Shown here: piece by piece, positions 27,289 through 36,728 of the stretch | How the letters are laid out: each line of letters starts with the position of its first letter | How positions within the stretch are numbered: position 1 is the stretch's first letter | DNA from: Farysia itapuensis | Taxonomy: Eukaryota; Basidiomycota; Ustilaginomycetes; Ustilaginales; Ustilaginaceae | DNA length: 64,000 bases | Assembly: GCA_023212645.1 (NCBI GenBank) | Contig: JALBYC010000007.1 | Location: forward strand, 124,001 to 188,000 | Direction: 5' to 3' | Notes under the pieces: generated by a model | The model's database searches: none | What the model was told of the DNA's origin: nothing | What the model saw: only the letters and a program-made list of their open reading frames with translations | Made by a program: the position numbers and the translations under genes

Positions 27289-28474
27289 TTAGATGAGAAC
27301 GACGCGCCAGTCATAGACGAGATGCCGTATTGACCGGTAGCGCAAGAAGTGCACTGAATCTTTCGTCAAGCTCGCGGTCTCCGAACTGTTGGGTCTAGTG
27401 TGAGCAAAACCACTGTGTACGTCAAGTAGGCTCGGAACTTACTCTGGAAGTTTGACTGGCCCACAGTCTTCCAAGCATCTTACAAAAACGGGAGAGTCCA
27501 AGTCTGGTTCTGGCACTGTTGATTTGACATGACTCGGTAACGTCAGTAATAGCGATACGAGGTGGGCGGTGAGAAGCGAACATACCCATGTTGGAGCTGC
27601 CTTTCTCATTTGAAGTCTCTGGGTTGTCTAGATTGCCCAGTTGGTCGGGAAGGAAAGCAAGCACCGAGCTTTTGAAGTGTTCTGCTTTGATCGACCAGTA
27701 TCTGCGATTGCCACATATGAGTACAAAGTAGATCAAATGTGTACCTCGGAGATGAACTTACTGTTGAACAAAGGTCTGCTCAGTCTGTGTGAGTTTGGCA
27801 ATCTCTTGTGAGTGTGCGACGATGTAGCTGGCGTGTTTCTGGAGCAGGTCCATCCTAGTCCGTAGCGTATGCTTCAGCAGCCACTTTGTCCTCTCCAAAT
27901 CCACTTGGACAAGATTGAGCCGTAGGTACTCATCTTCGTTGTCGTCTATTGGTGCTGTCGGCTCGGCGTCTGGGTCGTCCGGATTGAGCGCCAATGGATC
28001 TACTGCATTTGTGCTGGAAAGGAGCGAGTCGAGAATGGACTGCTGCTGCTCCATTTGGTGAAGTAAAGTATTAAACGCTGTTGTAGGAAACGGCAGTAGC
28101 TCGGGTGCAGCTTTCTGCGTTGTCCAGAACAGCGACATTTGCTCAAAGGGCGACATTGCGCTGATTGATGAGTCAGAGCCGTTCCCGAGAGAAACGTCGG
28201 AGGCCATCAAGAGGGCGTCCAAGTCGGGCTCATCCGATCTGAGTGGATGTTTTGAGTAGCTTCCTTCTCCATAAGCGTCATTGCCACCGCCGCCGAGCGT
28301 GTAAGAAGTATCATTTGTGTCGTCTACACCGGCTCGATACGCGGTGGTGCGAGACCGGGACACCGAACGATCTGCCGACGGCGTCAAACGAGAGGACGAT
28401 GATTCACCACGCGAGTAGCTGTGATCCAGATCGTCTTCCTCGCCCTCGTCGAACTCGTATCTTGGCTGCGGCAT
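27289..28474 (-). CDS. SLD5: GINS complex subunit Sld5, 4 exons
   Basis: Exons (minus strand) 28474-27762, 27701-27586, 27515-27443 and 27385-27289 give 332 residues. All three introns (57-70 bp) have GTAAGT/GTATGT donors and CAG acceptors and restore the family sequence across each joint. Sld5 is a subunit of GINS, part of the CMG replicative helicase. Family blocks are VQVDLERTKWLLKHTLRTRM (exon 1, A-domain helix), QQYWSIKAEHFKSSVLAFLP (exons 1-2), VPEPDLDSPVFVRCLEDCG (exon 3) and a B-domain end HFLRYRSIRHLVYDWRVVLI (exon 4). The N-terminal ~130 residues are an acidic, Ser-rich extension absent from human Sld5 (223 residues). I start at MPQPRYEF (28474); an in-frame ATG at 28573 would add 33 Cys/Ser-rich residues and seems less likely. 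Confidence 0.92.
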
Positions 28475-28582
28475 GGCGTGATGTCTGCTATGCAGTGGTG
28501 ATGAAGGAGCAGAACAGGTCTCACGAGAACAACACATTCCAATTTCCAACGTTTGACTTGTTCCCGATTCCATCTCTACACG

Positions 28583-28588
28583 ACGCGT
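28583..28588. promoter_or_regulatory. ACGCGT (MCB-like) box upstream of SLD5
   Basis: One ACGCGT about 110 bp upstream of the SLD5 ATG. MBF-type factors use this box to switch on DNA replication genes at G1/S in fungi. The same hexamer also occurs near other genes in this window, so chance is possible. Confidence 0.3.
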
Positions 28589-28740
28589 TTCCGAATGACA
28601 TAGCCTTCCCGACGCTCACTCAATCGTTCGAGAAGTAACAAGAATGCTGGATGACTCAATGACCCATCAACGATAGGATACAGACGAGAAAGTGTAGTGA
28701 CGAATGAGCCGGCCGCATGCAGGTTGCAGGGCCAGCAAAA

Positions 28741-31700
28741 TTACATAGCAACGCCAAACCAGTCGCCTTCCTGTTCGACAGTGGCGATTGGTCGACGCGG
28801 GTATCTTGGTTTGGTGGGGGAAGGCGACTCGGCAAAGTTCAGTCCCAGACCCACGCCTCCCGGTGCTTTGGGAACGCCCTTCGCAGAGACTTTGGAAGCA
28901 CTGCCGAGATCAGCAATGTCACTTGTGGCGATTGAACCTTTGGACACGTGGCGTGGGGGAGTCTGTGGCGCTCGACCTGCGATCGAGTTAGGCAGTGGAG
29001 CGATAGCAGCAGACAGTGCGATCTCGTTCACAGCGGGAGCGCGTACCAGGGCGCGCGCGGATGATTTGGGTGGCTTGGTGGGAAAGTCTTTGCGTCGCGG
29101 CTGCGGTCTCTCGACCTCCTTGAGCTCTTGCACGCATTTGAGATGGCCGAGACCAATCTGACTCAATCGCCCAAGACCAAGCTCGAGCGCAAGATCACCA
29201 AGGTCCATGTCGAGACCAAGCTTCCGACCGCTTGAGGTGACTTCTGTTGCCTTCTCCTGCGGAGATAGTTCGCGGAATGAGGCGAGCGTAGGAGTCTTGC
29301 AGTCGCTGTCATCGACGAGGGAGGGTCTGCGGTTCGCGGAAGGCTGCAGTTCGAAGGGAGTCTTGAGCTTGTGCTGCATCACCTTGGAATATTCGGTGCT
29401 TGGAGAAGGCGCGATATCTTTGACGCCAAAGTCAAGAACGCTAGCCCGCGTTGCTGCAGTGGACGCAAGGGAGGATGAGCTGGGCATGTCAGATGGCGAA
29501 AAGTTGAGCGAGTTCAGGCTCGACAGCTTTCGCATGTGACAGTCGGGGCTTTCCGATACCACGCTCGAAGCCGAGCTGTAAGTGCCCCCGCTGACCATGG
29601 AAGAATTGGACATGGAGCGCGAGAACGCAAAGGCGCCCGACGAACTACTGCCACTGCTACTGATGTCAGATAGCTCGCTGGTCATACTTTCCGTGCGAGG
29701 CAGACGGATGTTCTCGAGTTCAGCATCGCTGACCGCTTCCGACATGGTCTCAATCTCCTCTTTGACCGGCATGACGCCAGCGTAAGCCGGCGAGAAGCGC
29801 CCGTTGGCAACGTCAGGCGAATACACCGAGCAGGGCGAGTAGACACTTTCGGGACTTGCCGGAGCAGCCACCAATCGAGATGGAACTGCACTCAAGACTT
29901 TCTTTGGTGAGGGGGGCTTTACCAGCGCGGGGTGCTGGAGTGCAGGAACCTTTTTGACGGGAGATAGTGGGGCGGTACTAAACGGAGAGGACCCGCCTCT
30001 CTTCGCAGAAGCATCCTGAGCAGGCTTGTACTCTTGTTCTTGGCGCTGGTGTACCATCTTCTGCTGCTTTTGCAGCTCCAAGTTTTGTTGCTTCAGCTTT
30101 TCTTGTTCCAGCTTCTCTTGCTTCAGCTTTTCTTGCATCAATCTTTGCTGCTCTAGCTTCTGCTGTTCCAGCTTCTGTTGCTCCAATTTTTGCTGCTCCA
30201 GCTTCTGTTGCTCCAGCTTCTGCTGCTCCAGCTTCTGCTGCTCCAGCTTCTGCTGCTCCAGCTTCTGCTGCTCCAGCTTCTGCTGCTCCAGCTTCTGCTG
30301 CTCCAACTTCTGCTGCTCCAACTTCCGCTGCTCCAGCTTCTGCTGCTCCAGCTTTTGCTGCTCCAGCTTCTCTCGGTCTAATCTAACTTTTTCCTGATTG
30401 TGTCGATCCAGGGGTTCCTGTCTTTCACCTGCTTCGGGTAACGGCTGGTTTGGCGCGTGGAAATCATCGTCAAGACCGAGATCAGGGGTTGGAGGCATGA
30501 CGTTGACGACAGGCAGAGGCATAGCCGGTGGACCGGCTCCCATTCTTGGACTTTTGGCGATCAGAAGTGGGCTGGCCACGCCAACGGCTCGAGCACGCTG
30601 ACCAGACACATTCACCCGCCTGACCTGGTGCGTTTCGCCTGAGGCTTTCCGTTGAGTAAGGGGGACACGCTGCGGGGAAGGAGAGGCCCTCTTAGTCGAG
30701 TCAACTTCGGCACGGAACGGCGAGGATGGGCTGGCAGATCTTGGTGCTGCTTGAGGCGCGTGTCGCATGAACGCGGGGAACACAGAGTCGCTGTGAGTGC
30801 TAGAACTGGGTGCAGAAGGAACGCTGGCTGGAAAAGCGGCATGACCATCCACGCTACGACTTCTACGCCGATGAGTCTTGACTTGCATGCCAGAGCGCTC
30901 GGATCGCATCTCTGGTTCTTCACGTCCGTGATTGCGTGGCAAGACACCATCGACAACTTTCTGAGCCATGGACATGCGCTTCTCCGCACTCCTCGCTCGT
31001 CGTACTGCCTTGCTCTTACTCTCGTCAAACACAATCGTGCGATCATTGCGCATAGTGATCACAGATTTGCGCGAGTCGTAGCCGCCTTGAGGATCGACGC
31101 CGAGACTGGGCACCCCACGTCCTGTACTCGACACAAACCGGCTGACTGGTCGAACGTTTGCTGGCTTCGGGCTGTCTCTGTTTGTTCCTGTTTTGATGCT
31201 CCACGAGTATTCGAGAGGGATGATGGGAGACGGTGCTTCGAAAGTAGGGAACGGTGGCAATGACGGGGGCGCATCAGATGCATATCTGAACTTTGTCCTG
31301 TCGTGAAAGCGGATTGAAGCTTGAGGCTGAAATTCCCGCATCTGCTTCAGAGCTGGCAAGCTTTTCTTGTTGCCCAGAGGAGAGGTGCGGGATGGACTTG
31401 TCGTCAAAGGGGCGCGTGTGGGAGTGCGTACAGGGCTTGTGGGCAGGGACGATGGTGTACTATCGACACTATGACTGTCTGAATCTTTGCGTCGCCTCTG
31501 CATGAGATCCTGACTGCGATCGAACGAAGTCACGGACGGCGGCGCGCTTTGAGCAGAGAACTCGAAGACATCTGAGGAGGATTTTGTCACGTGCGAGGGG
31601 CTAGGCAACTTGTCTTTCTTCTTCCAGGCAAAGAAACGAGATAGAGACGAAGATGAGGACGTGGATGATGCAGAGCCACTGGCTGGAATACAGTGTTGTG

Positions 31701-32184
31701 GCGAATAGCTTGATGAATGAGCAGCAGCGCCGTCCTCAGATCGACCAGATGGCGAAGCGTTGGTCTTGCGAGAAAGGAGACGCCGGCGAGAAGACTGATC
31801 TGCATAATCGATGGAGGAGGCCGAAAGCTGTCGTGTAATCTGATAGTTTCCGTCGTCCATCGAAGCTTGACGCAGGCTGTGGTTGTTTTCGGAAGCAGAG
31901 ACCTCGAGCTCATGCGGGGGAATGGGCCTCCATGTGTAGCCGTTGGAGTCGTAAGACAAGGCGCGCTGATCGTCTTCGAAAGAGTGTCGCTCATGGTAAG
32001 CATTTGCTGAAGAGTAGTTCCATTGCTGTGTGGTATCAATGCCCATGGCTAGACGCGGGTCGAACAGAGCGAGGCTCGCTTTGGAAACGAGCTTGATCTT
32101 GTCTTTCTTGACCTTAGTCTTGCTCGGGAGTGCTGAAGGCGAGGGCGACCTTTGCTCGGCATATTGCTTCGGATAGGCCAACAT
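28741..32184 (-). CDS. Large disordered protein with KLEQQ repeat coiled coil
   Basis: About 1147 residues from the ATG at 32184 ([17 protein letters not shown]). The frame stays open up to an ATG at 32703, but that part reads like leader sequence (Pro/His/Ser-rich, no order), so I prefer the inner start. I recognise no family. A short basic block near the N-terminus ([27 protein letters not shown]) may be conserved. Then comes a long Ser/Pro/Arg-rich disordered region with several basic-Ser motifs ([12 protein letters not shown]), a Gln/Glu/Lys/Leu coiled coil of about 20 five-residue units (about residues 600-705), a second Ser-rich part, and ordered-looking C-terminal pieces ([40 protein letters not shown]) ending [11 protein letters not shown]. 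No membrane helix or catalytic motif. It could be a cytoskeletal or polarity scaffold, but that is a guess. Confidence 0.75.
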   Translation of the reverse strand: MLAYPKQYAEQRSPSPSALPSKTKVKKDKIKLVSKASLALFDPRLAMGIDTTQQWNYSSANAYHERHSFEDDQRALSYDSNGYTWRPIPPHELEVSASENNHSLRQASMDDGNYQITRQLSASSIDYADQSSRRRLLSRKTNASPSGRSEDGAAAHSSSYSPQHCIPASGSASSTSSSSSLSRFFAWKKKDKLPSPSHVTKSSSDVFEFSAQSAPPSVTSFDRSQDLMQRRRKDSDSHSVDSTPSSLPTSPVRTPTRAPLTTSPSRTSPLGNKKSLPALKQMREFQPQASIRFHDRTKFRYASDAPPSLPPFPTFEAPSPIIPLEYSWSIKTGTNRDSPKPANVRPVSRFVSSTGRGVPSLGVDPQGGYDSRKSVITMRNDRTIVFDESKSKAVRRARSAEKRMSMAQKVVDGVLPRNHGREEPEMRSERSGMQVKTHRRRSRSVDGHAAFPASVPSAPSSSTHSDSVFPAFMRHAPQAAPRSASPSSPFRAEVDSTKRASPSPQRVPLTQRKASGETHQVRRVNVSGQRARAVGVASPLLIAKSPRMGAGPPAMPLPVVNVMPPTPDLGLDDDFHAPNQPLPEAGERQEPLDRHNQEKVRLDREKLEQQKLEQQKLEQRKLEQQKLEQQKLEQQKLEQQKLEQQKLEQQKLEQQKLEQQKLEQQKLEQQKLEQQKLEQQRLMQEKLKQEKLEQEKLKQQNLELQKQQKMVHQRQEQEYKPAQDASAKRGGSSPFSTAPLSPVKKVPALQHPALVKPPSPKKVLSAVPSRLVAAPASPESVYSPCSVYSPDVANGRFSPAYAGVMPVKEEIETMSEAVSDAELENIRLPRTESMTSELSDISSSGSSSSGAFAFSRSMSNSSMVSGGTYSSASSVVSESPDCHMRKLSSLNSLNFSPSDMPSSSSLASTAATRASVLDFGVKDIAPSPSTEYSKVMQHKLKTPFELQPSANRRPSLVDDSDCKTPTLASFRELSPQEKATEVTSSGRKLGLDMDLGDLALELGLGRLSQIGLGHLKCVQELKEVERPQPRRKDFPTKPPKSSARALVRAPAVNEIALSAAIAPLPNSIAGRAPQTPPRHVSKGSIATSDIADLGSASKVSAKGVPKAPGGVGLGLNFAESPSPTKPRYPRRPIATVEQEGDWFGVAM
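30076..30375 (-). repeat. 15-bp coding minisatellite (KLEQQ units)
   Basis: About 20 tandem 15-bp units in frame with the 28741-32184 gene. Twelve nearly identical ones fill 30181-30360, and the flanks are more diverged ([15 protein letters not shown]). This is the pattern of recent expansion in the centre. The unit is a multiple of 3, so length change keeps the frame. Confidence 0.9.
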
Positions 32185-32964
32185 TGTAATGGAGATGGCA
32201 GGAGTGGCACGAGAGGTGTAGGGCGGTAGCAGGTGTCCAGGAAGGTAAGGGGCCCGACTGATGCTGAGGGTATATGGGAGATGATGATGGGGATGATCAA
32301 AGGCAAGAGAGGGCGGACTCAGATGCCTCCGACTGTCTGAATCCGGAAAAAGTTGTGGACAAGGCTGGGTCGGGAGTAGGTCGGCGTCTGAGCGTGACCG
32401 TGGCGACGGGAAGGGCCCTTGTGAGCCATCGAAGCCAGCGTCAGGGTGCGAAAGAATCTCAGCTCGGTGAAGATTTTGGCAAGCTGGCAGTCGAGTGTTG
32501 AACAACGCCGACTGTTTGACACATTCGTATGCAAACTTTATGCACTCCTTTGTATTTCGGACTACTGATTTATATACAAAACAGCGGAATCCAAAAGTAA
32601 CACGGCGCGGCGCTACGACACGAAATACGAAGACGCGACGGTTCTCACAAACAGGGCCATTGTGTGTAGCGCACTTTTGTCTCACTTGTAAGTTTTCGCT
32701 CATTGGGCCGTTTGGTCAATACTGAAGACTAGGTCGAATTGCAGTCAAGGCTCCGAGCAGGTGACACCAGCTCAACATGAGTAAAGGCTGGCCCATGCTG
32801 TATGTAGAGTAGCGCGTGGCGCATAGCTTTGCGGACTGGCGGCTGACGGCTGACGGCTAACGCCTTTGCCCGATTTCCGATCCCTGTGTGCAGCTTCCAT
32901 TTTCTGACATGTTCCCGCCCCATTCAATTGTTCCTGGCTCGCTTGAGTGATTGGTGGCTCCATC
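32185..32964. promoter_or_regulatory. Divergent promoter, disordered protein / CWH43
   Basis: A 780-bp gap between divergent starts. The part up to 32703 is open in the minus-strand frame of the neighbouring gene and may be its 5' leader or, less likely, N-terminal coding sequence. No other gene or clear motif. Confidence 0.45.
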
Positions 32965-35900
32965 ATGCCGTCAGATATTGCGAAAGTGCCACCGCCGTTG
33001 ATTGTGATCTCGGGCGGCATCATATCGCACGTTCATACAGTGCTGGGTCTCTTGGCCTTCTTCACAGCCCTGGTCACAGCTCTGTGTCTGCACTACGAAA
33101 AAGTGGTCAAGAATCATGTGGCCCAGTATCCACAAGAGTGGTGGCCTTCAGTGTCAGCAACAATCGGCGATTGGTATCCGGAACGTAACGTCTTCCAAAT
33201 TGGTATAGCATTGATGGCTGGTCCACGCTTCGCTCTTGTCTTTTTGTCTGCGTTGCTCGTTTCGCTCTCGGCTCCTGCGACGTCCTTGAAAACTCCCTTT
33301 CTGCTTTTTGTGGGCGTGCTCCGTACGCTCGCATGCGGAGGCTGGGTATATGTGACCAGCACAGACGACCACCATTTTCATGACATTGCCATGTTCTTAT
33401 ACCTCGGTCTCACTCCCTTCTGGATGTTCATTACCAGTGGCAGTCTGACTCACGCTGACAGTAGGGAGCCTCTAGCACAGAGAGCAAAGCGTATGCGGCG
33501 CCTTGCTGCCTTCTCCTTCTTCGCCTGTACTCCATTCATGGGGTTCTTTTTCTACCGTCACAATGTTCTTCGCATTCCAGGCGCGTACTCTCACTACGCG
33601 TACTTTGAATGGGGACTCATCGTCTTTGTATGTATCTATGCTTTGCCTTTGTGTATTTTCGACTGACTCTGATCCTGCTACGTCATCTGCAGGACCTGCT
33701 TTTCGACGCAGCGAGCGTCTATGACCTGTCGAGACTTGAAATCCACATCGTTCAGGCCTCACATCCAGGAGCCGATATTGCGTCTCCCCGACGTCTCATC
33801 GACGGTGCCTGGGTACAAGGGGGCAAGGCCCAAGCCATTGCTGCAGGCGCCTGGCCTGCAGATCTTGCTCAGAATGAAGGGTATGATTTGCTCCCGAGGC
33901 AATAGCCATCAACACATTTACGGCAGCTGTGCTAATCCCGCCCCCCTTTCGACGTTTCGCGATCGCAACTGTGTCGACTTCTTGCAGAGTCCAACCTAGC
34001 GCTCCGCGCGAACCCACCCAGTACCATCAACCGGCCAGTCCCGCCAGTGTCCGAGGCATCCTTTCGCTCCTCTCTGATTCATATTTGGGTACGTGTAAAT
34101 CGTGACAATTTGACGAACAAGGGCTGAAACGAAAGTACCCTCTTCTTCACAGCGTTCTGCTTCTGGACAAGTTTGACAGCACTGCATCCAATGATCTTCT
34201 ACTGTAAGTCATGTACCAATCGATGAGACCTGGCGTCTTTCTGACCCTTCTTCCATTTTTTGAACAGTCAGTGTCTACAACCTTGCGATTGGCGGTCATG
34301 AGCTCCTCCTCATATCTCAAGTGATCGGACTTGGAGTCACTCTTCTCGTACCTGTTCTGCGATCCCGCGTCATTGCCAATGTGAACGGCTCAGTGCAGGT
34401 CGGACGAATTTCACCGCGTGCAAAGGCATTGGGTTGGCTTCTCTCGCTGGTCGGTCAGGGCAGCTGGTGGCTAGCAGACCCACTCATCAGACTCATCGCT
34501 GTGGCTTTCTCGAACGCTCTTCTCGCCGTGCTGCTGACGCTCGAATGGGGCTCAGCTTGGGAAACCGACGAGCTCGTCGGCAAAACAGGCGTGTGGCTCA
34601 TCGGCCTCTTGCTCTCGAATCTGGCTAAATACGCAAACCACAGCAACAACCCAGCTTGGCCCTTTCTGAATTCCTCCAATGGTGGATTAAACGGCTTGTT
34701 GTTGGCCTTGGGCTGCATCGCGGTCCTCGAAGTGGCATCCCGCTCTCCTCACCAAAGTTGGCCCATTGTTCGCACCCGTAAGACCAAGTCTTCGGGCAAC
34801 GTCGGGTTTTGGGCCTCGGCACTGGGCTTGGGGGCCGTTTTGTTCGCCTTGCATACGCACCTTACCGACACAGGTACATTAATTGCTTGGGGCTGGACAG
34901 GATACCCTGTCGCCGGGCCGATGGCCATTCCTCACGGCTACATTGTCCTTATAGCAATGGCGTTGTCTTCGCTCATCGCCACCCGATCGCCAACCCTTGG
35001 GTACCGCATCACAATTCTTGCTGTCCACGCTGCCTCCGCGACCCTTCTCTACTTCGCCAAAGATTGGATCAGCTTCGTCGGTGCGATCGGATTTGCGATC
35101 AGTTTGCCTCCGCTGGTCTTTCCGGCTGTTTACGCGGCGATGCAACATAATCCCATAAAAGTGATGCTTGCTGCTTGGCTCATTGCTAACGTCCTGACCT
35201 TCCTCGGTGTCCTCACTGTTGCCTATGCTTTTGTACCCGGCGGAAAAATCATGCGAGAGCGCACCGGTTTCATGCTCATGTTGCAGTGGCTACTCTTAGC
35301 ACATGGTGTCATAAATGCTCGCAAAGCGCAAGGCTTCCGGTCTGCCGCCAGATCCGTGAAAGGAAACAACCAAGCCAAGAAAGTCAACGAGAATGGTTCG
35401 ACCAGATACATTCGCATCTTGATGGGTCTCATCGGTTTGTCAGCCACTGTCATCCCCTTCTTCCGGGTAGTGTCGCCCTCATCGATCCTCCCACATCATC
35501 CTGAAGATCGTCTGGTCACAGCCGGCATGTGGACGGTACATTTTGCGCTGGATCAGCATATGCACGACAGCTCGCGACGTATGGCGTCGATTCTCAAAAC
35601 CCTTGAAATGGATCTATTTGGTCTTGTCGAGTCCGACTTGCATCGTCCGGTGTTTGGCAACCGTGATCTAACCCAATACCTGGCCCAAGAACTTGGCATG
35701 TATGCAGACATCGGTCCGTCTCCAAACAAGAACACGTGGGGTGCTGCACTGTTCTCCAAATTTCCCATTGTCAATTCCACTCACCATCTACTGCCATCGC
35801 CAAACGGCGAGTTGGCACCCGCCATTCATGCGGTCGTGGACTTGTATGGCACGCATACACACGTTATTGTCTCTCACAATGGTCAAGAGGAGGACGCTCT

Positions 35901-36497
35901 AGATCGCGAGCTTCAGACGACTGAGATCGCGAGAATTCTGAGGGAGGCGTACCCACATCCGGCTATCTTCCTTGGCTATGTCGTGACCAAGCCAAGCGAC
36001 GAGCGTCCAGGCCCATACAAGATTTTGTTTGAAGATGGCCGCATCAATGACGTGGAAAGCACCGATCAAGGGAGATGGTGCCAGTATCTTGGTTTCAGAG
36101 GCGTGGAACGTATCTCATACGTCCGTGTGTCCAGGTACACTGTGACCGACACCGAGCTTCAAACCATGAAAGTCGTCATCCCGAAGCACCCTATCAGTCC
36201 AGACGAAGATGAGCTGACGATGTATGTCGGGTAAGTAATTTCTGGCTTGTCCCCGACGCACAAAGACGTGAAGCTGACACTCGGGCCATGTCCAACTAGC
36301 CGAGAACACTACCCGTCCTCTTTGCACTATCCAGACTCACTTATCGATCCGCCGGCGTTCGTCTACGACAAGTAAGTATCTTAGGCTAAACACAATTATG
36401 TGAGTATCACTGACACCTGATGCTCCACTCCCGCAGACACAAGTACTCGCCATACCCATATCCCATCTATTACGCCAGACCTAATCCTCCTGAATAG
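32965..36497 (+). CDS. CWH43: Cwh43, GPI-anchor ceramide remodelling protein, 7 exons
   Basis: Exons 32965-33627, 33693-33880, 33988-34088, 34153-34203, 34268-36230, 36300-36371 and 36437-36497 give 1032 residues (yeast Cwh43 has 953). All joints keep frame with GT..AG. Cwh43 replaces diacylglycerol by ceramide on GPI anchors in the ER. The N-terminal PGAP2/Frag1-like membrane part starts MPSDIAKVPPPLIVISGG and includes PERNVFQIGIALMAGPRF, FEWGLIVFDLLFDAAS (across intron 1) and MIFYFSVYNLAIGGHELLL (across intron 4). A long multi-helix PGAP2IP-like membrane region follows. The C-terminus (about 745-1032) is an endonuclease/exonuclease/phosphatase-fold domain with LEMDLFGLVESDLHRPVFGN, NTWGAALFSKFPIVNST and a final YPYPIYYARP. 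Introns cluster between the two halves and at the 3' end. Ceramide synthase lies about 6 kb upstream. Confidence 0.93.
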
Positions 36498-36728
36498 AGA
36501 GTCCAGAGCATTTGCTCACCTGTCGCCGCCGTCTTGCGAACTATGCAATCGCCTTCCTCAAGCGCCAGTGCTGTGACGTCTTTGGGATGCGTACGCAGCC
36601 GTTTTGACAGCTTACATAATCAACGAGAATTTCTGTGAGCCAAGAAAAAAAGTTGAAGCTGTGAACGTAGGAAACTGTGAACCCTGATTCTTCCAGCACT
36701 CCCTGCCACCTGACACACTTCTGCAAGT

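Noticed and set aside
30026..30397. Plus-strand Cys/Ser/Phe-rich frame of 123 codons
   Set aside because: It is the antisense shadow of the KLEQQ minisatellite; its repetitive Cys pattern comes from the repeat, not from protein selection.
32185..32703. N-terminal extension of the 28741-32184 gene from the ATG at 32703
   Set aside because: The 173 extra residues lack any ordered or conserved look and fill the expected promoter/leader of two divergent genes. [11 protein letters not shown] at 32184 is the better start.
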